From Candidatus Nomurabacteria bacterium (GTDB lineage Bacteria; Patescibacteriota; Minisyncoccia; Phycocordibacterales; UBA9973), in NCBI GenBank assembly GCA_903869875.1, contig CAIQAW010000037.1, positions 1 through 8,143 on the forward strand: 8,143 bases of DNA. Direction: 5' to 3'. The position numbers were made by a program, and so were the translations under genes. How positions within the stretch are numbered: position 1 is the first letter of the stretch; each line of letters begins with the position of its first letter. This document shows positions 5,700-8,143 of the stretch, piece after piece. The notes under the pieces were generated by a model. It saw only the letters and a program-made list of their open reading frames with translations. It ran no database searches and had not been told where the DNA came from.

Positions 5700-7115
5700 T
5701 TACTTCTGTATGTCTACCTTAATAGAAAGTTCACGAAGTTGTTTGTTTGATATTTCTGTTGGAGATTCCATCATTAAGTCTTTTGCTTCGCCTGTTTTAG
5801 GGAAGGCGATAACTTCACGTATGTTTGGTTCGCCTTCTAGTAACATCATTAAACGGTCAAAGCCCCAGGCAATACCGCCATGTGGTGGTGTACCAGAACC
5901 CAGTGCGTCTAACATATGGCCAAAGTTTTTTTGTATGTTTTCGTCAGTGTGGCCGATAATGTTTAGAACTTGTTTTAGAGCTTCTGGTTGGTGGTTACGT
6001 ATACTACCACCACCTATTTCGTAACCGTTCATGGTTATGTCATATTGGGTTGTCAGTATTTGGCCAATGTCCTTTTTATCCATTAGGTTTTGCATGTGTT
6101 CAGGTATAGGTGCAGAAAATGGGTTATGGGTAAATGTCCATTCACCTTCTACATCTGGGTTGTCAGAAGTTTTTGTACTTTCGAAAAATGGAAAGTCTAC
6201 AACCCAGCAGAATGCTAACAAATTTGCATCTGTTTTGTCAGTGCGTATGTCTGGTCTGTCGTTACCGTATTTTTCCATGGCGTCTTTGTATGAAATACGT
6301 GGAAAAGGAATTTGTTGTATTTTTTTCTCTGGGTAGAACTTTTGCACTATGTCTATTAGCAATTGTTCGTTTACTGCCATTACGTCTTCTTTACTTACAA
6401 AAGACATTTCCATATCTATCTGAGTAAATTCTGGTTGTCTGTCGCCACGACTGTCTTCGTCACGTAGACATTTTGCAACTTGGAAGTAACGTTCAACACC
6501 ACCTGCCATTAGCAACTGTTTGTATTGTTGTGGCGACTGAGGTAATGCATAAAATGTACCTGGGTAAAGGCGGGCTGGTACCACAAAGTCGCGAGCACCT
6601 TCGGGTGTAGACTTGGTTAGTAGTGGTGTTTCTATTTCAATAAAGTTTTGACTGTCTAGGTAGTTACGTATATATGTTGCAACTTTATGTCTGTTGCGTA
6701 AGTTTTTCTGTAAACGTGGACGACGCATGTCTAGGTAGCGGTATGTTAAGCGAACTTCTTCGCCTATTTCATGACCGTCTGTAGAAATGTCGAAACGTGG
6801 TGTTGTTGCCATGTTTAATACTTCGATGTTTAGAACTTCAAGTTCAATGTCGCCGTTTACTATGTCGGCTTTAATGTTTTTTTCAGGGCGCTTGTTAACT
6901 TTACCTAAAACAGATACTACCCATTCTGGGCGTACTGTTTTAGCAGTTTCGATAGCGGCAGATGCTGGCAATACAACTGATTGTATTTTACCAGACATGT
7001 CGCGCAGGTCCATAAATACCATTTTACCTTGGTCGCGACGGATATCTATCCACCCGCAAATGGTAACTTCCTGGTCTATATACCCTGCTAAATCCTTTAT
7101 ATATGTTCGTTTCAT
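5700..7115 (-). CDS. aspS: aspartyl-tRNA synthetase lacking the GAD insertion
   Basis: This class IIb synthetase charges tRNA with aspartate. With the start chosen here it is 471 residues. The N-terminal OB-fold anticodon domain includes ICGWIDIRRDQGKMVFMDLRD. Next come RYLDMRRP (motif 1 region), the catalytic stretch QSPQQYKQLLM, motif 2 CLRDEDSRGDRQPEFTQIDM, and motif 3 GIAWGFDRLMMLLEG, then REVIAFPKTG near the C-terminus. Bacterial AspRS is usually about 590 residues because a GAD domain is inserted between motifs 2 and 3. Here YGNDRPDIRTD runs within about 15 residues into WVVDFPFFE, so the GAD domain is gone. An ATG seven codons upstream (7136) is open, but its codons overlap the -10 element and add a non-family MCYTDHI, so 7115 is preferred. 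Confidence 0.95.
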   Translation of the reverse strand: MKRTYIKDLAGYIDQEVTICGWIDIRRDQGKMVFMDLRDMSGKIQSVVLPASAAIETAKTVRPEWVVSVLGKVNKRPEKNIKADIVNGDIELEVLNIEVLNMATTPRFDISTDGHEIGEEVRLTYRYLDMRRPRLQKNLRNRHKVATYIRNYLDSQNFIEIETPLLTKSTPEGARDFVVPARLYPGTFYALPQSPQQYKQLLMAGGVERYFQVAKCLRDEDSRGDRQPEFTQIDMEMSFVSKEDVMAVNEQLLIDIVQKFYPEKKIQQIPFPRISYKDAMEKYGNDRPDIRTDKTDANLLAFCWVVDFPFFESTKTSDNPDVEGEWTFTHNPFSAPIPEHMQNLMDKKDIGQILTTQYDITMNGYEIGGGSIRNHQPEALKQVLNIIGHTDENIQKNFGHMLDALGSGTPPHGGIAWGFDRLMMLLEGEPNIREVIAFPKTGEAKDLMMESPTEISNKQLRELSIKVDIQK

Positions 7116-7124
7116 AATGTGGTC

Positions 7125-7133
7125 AGTATAGCA
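7125..7133 (-). promoter_or_regulatory. extended -10 promoter of aspS
   Basis: The minus strand reads TGCTATACT, a 5/6 match to the -10 consensus with the TG extension. No good -35 is seen 16-18 bp upstream. Predicted transcription start is about 7118, three bases before the preferred ATG at 7115, giving a nearly leaderless message. Because the element overlaps codons of the longest ORF, it decides in favour of the shorter start. Confidence 0.6.
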
Positions 7134-7151
7134 CAAACCTATATTTTTACG

Positions 7152-7170
7152 AAAAAGGCCGAGGTCTTTA
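7152..7170 (-). terminator. weak possible terminator after the reverse transcriptase
   Basis: On the minus strand the reverse transcriptase TAA leads directly into AAAGACCTCGGCCTTTTT. This can fold as a short stem (AAAG/CTTT, one A-C mismatch, one C-G pair) with a CTCG loop, followed by five Ts. The stem is imperfect and short, so termination may be partial. It lies just before the aspS promoter. Confidence 0.3.
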
Positions 7171-8143
7171 AGAATTTAAAACATTAGAAACACATTCTTT
7201 TATTTTTCTATTTTTACAATGTGACAATACACCGAGATATGACATGGCATTATCTTTTGTAACTTTCTTTATTATGCGTTTACCAGTTTTTGTACGTAAT
7301 ATTACCGCATGTGGCAATGATACATACCCTAAGAAATCTATGCCTTGTGAAATCTTGCGAATTTCTACTTTATTCGGATGCAAATCTAGTAGTAAATTAT
7401 GTTTTAAAAATTGTGCAACACATACTAAAATATTTTCCAATTCTTCTTTGCTTTCATTCAGTATTATAAAGTCATCTACATACCGAAAATAATATTTACA
7501 TTTTAATTTATGTTTTACAAACTGATCAAAGTTGTTTAGATACACGTTTGAAAAAAGCTGACTTGTAACATTACCCAACGGTATGCCCTTGCCTTTTTGT
7601 TTTTCAAAACTACTTAAAAATATATTTATAAGCCAAAATGTATCTATATCATGTACATATTTTTCCAAAAATTTAACTAACAAAACATGGTCTATAGAAT
7701 CAAAAAACTTACGAATGTCACATTTTAATGCATATGCTGGTTTACACCAATTAGCAGTTACTTTTCTACATGATACATGCAATCTTTCAAACCCTTTATG
7801 TATACCCTTGTCTAGTCTAGAAGAGTACGAGTTATACATAAAATGTTTATCAAAAATCGGATACAGTACCTGAAAAACAGCCTGGTGTAGTATTCTGTCA
7901 CGTATTGTTGCCTTATGTATATGTCTACGTTTTGGGTCAGATACAAAGAAATCAGTATACGGTAAATGTGTGTACGTTTTATTTATCAGTGACTTTTGTA
8001 ATTTGAATAAACTGTCTTCTAAATGCAAAGAAAATTCTGTGCAGTCTTCTTTTTTAGATTTACCTTGCTTGAAATTTTTCCATGCTTTTAGTAAATTTGT
8101 TATACTTATTATCTTATGGAACAAACTACTTTTAAGACCCCCC
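7168..8143 (-). CDS. reverse transcriptase of diversity-generating-retroelement type, 5' end outside window
   Basis: A short RNA-directed DNA polymerase with no maturase or HNH domain. Numbering from a TTG at 8124, it shows the RT1 region HIHKATIRDRILHQAV (68-83), then FMYNSYSSRLDKGIHKGFER. RT2 is YALKCDIRKFFDSIDH with D136, and RT4 is GIPLGNVTSQLFSNVYLN. The catalytic YVDD is 215-218, and LHPNKVEI plus GIDFLGYV mark RT6-7. The LGNVTSQ segment (183-189) has SQ where group II intron enzymes have SP, a hallmark of DGR polymerases. The C-terminus (MSYLGVLSHCKNRKI) looks complete. The frame stays open from 8124 to the right edge, and the family usually has about ten residues before the LF..I motif, so the true start is probably just outside. 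Sampled rows are about 25-32% GC, below aspS. Template repeat and target gene are not in the window. Confidence 0.88.
   Translation of the reverse strand, partial: GGLKSSLFHKIISITNLLKAWKNFKQGKSKKEDCTEFSLHLEDSLFKLQKSLINKTYTHLPYTDFFVSDPKRRHIHKATIRDRILHQAVFQVLYPIFDKHFMYNSYSSRLDKGIHKGFERLHVSCRKVTANWCKPAYALKCDIRKFFDSIDHVLLVKFLEKYVHDIDTFWLINIFLSSFEKQKGKGIPLGNVTSQLFSNVYLNNFDQFVKHKLKCKYYFRYVDDFIILNESKEELENILVCVAQFLKHNLLLDLHPNKVEIRKISQGIDFLGYVSLPHAVILRTKTGKRIIKKVTKDNAMSYLGVLSHCKNRKIKECVSNVLNS

Noticed and set aside
7116..7136. Upstream ATG extending aspS by seven codons (MCYTDHI).
   Set aside because: The extension overlaps an extended -10 element and does not resemble AspRS N-termini, which start at about MKRTYI.
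7137..7167. Short gap between the reverse transcriptase and aspS as a place for a DGR template repeat.
   Set aside because: It is about 30 bp, too short for a typical template repeat of around 100 bp, and I saw no near-copy in the window.
1..8143. Possible recoding of TGA, since no gene in the window uses TGA as its stop.
   Set aside because: All family alignments read through at full length with TAA or TAG stops and no internal TGA is needed; ten stops is too few to infer recoding.
7168..8143. Group II intron or retron origin for the reverse transcriptase.
   Set aside because: There is no maturase or HNH domain, the SP motif is replaced by SQ, and no intron-like or msr-msd structure is visible within the window; the right flank could not be examined.

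Overview
The window looks like a chromosomal segment of a small-genome bacterium, most likely of the Candidate Phyla Radiation (Patescibacteria, Parcubacteria-like). This assignment is an inference. It rests on a compact peptidoglycan/ScpAB gene string, an aspartyl-tRNA synthetase about 120 residues shorter than the usual bacterial form, a single-domain GIY-YIG nuclease inside the cell-wall operon, a reverse transcriptase of the diversity-generating-retroelement (DGR) type, and AT-rich start contexts with no clear Shine-Dalgarno sequence. The standard genetic code fits: every gene reads through with TAA or TAG stops and no internal TGA.

Layout. Positions 1-61 hold the last codons of an unidentified plus-strand gene. 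It converges on a long minus-strand cluster across a bidirectional terminator hairpin (69-99). The cluster is transcribed right to left from a promoter at about 5141: scpA, scpB, mraY, ftsW, a GIY-YIG ORF, murG. A divergent intergenic region (5135-5290) carries the scpA promoter, a G-rich hairpin resembling a REP-type element, and a near-consensus sigma-70 promoter for an AT-rich plus-strand gene of unknown function (5291-5653). That gene and aspS (minus strand) end tail-to-tail on a shared terminator (5659-5689). aspS has its own extended -10 promoter lying over the first codons of the longest possible ORF, so the shorter start is preferred. To its right is a minus-strand reverse transcriptase that runs off the right edge.

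How the genes work together. MraY attaches phospho-MurNAc-pentapeptide to undecaprenyl phosphate, MurG adds GlcNAc to make lipid II, and FtsW polymerises lipid II at the septum. ScpA and ScpB form the kleisin/accessory subcomplex of the SMC condensin. The cluster therefore joins chromosome segregation to septal wall synthesis, but murD, which often lies between mraY and ftsW, is absent here.

Most interesting points: (1) the GIY-YIG gene is bracketed by a near-perfect 15-bp inverted repeat, with an ATGAA direct repeat outside it that would restore the murG start codon, so it looks like a minimal inserted cassette; (2) the DGR-like reverse transcriptase, whose template and variable repeats must lie outside the window if they exist; (3) an AspRS without the GAD insertion; (4) a MraY with Glu in place of a metal-binding Asp; (5) a 7-bp-periodic repeat upstream of mraY. 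The reverse transcriptase and the unknown plus-strand gene are visibly more AT-rich than their neighbours.
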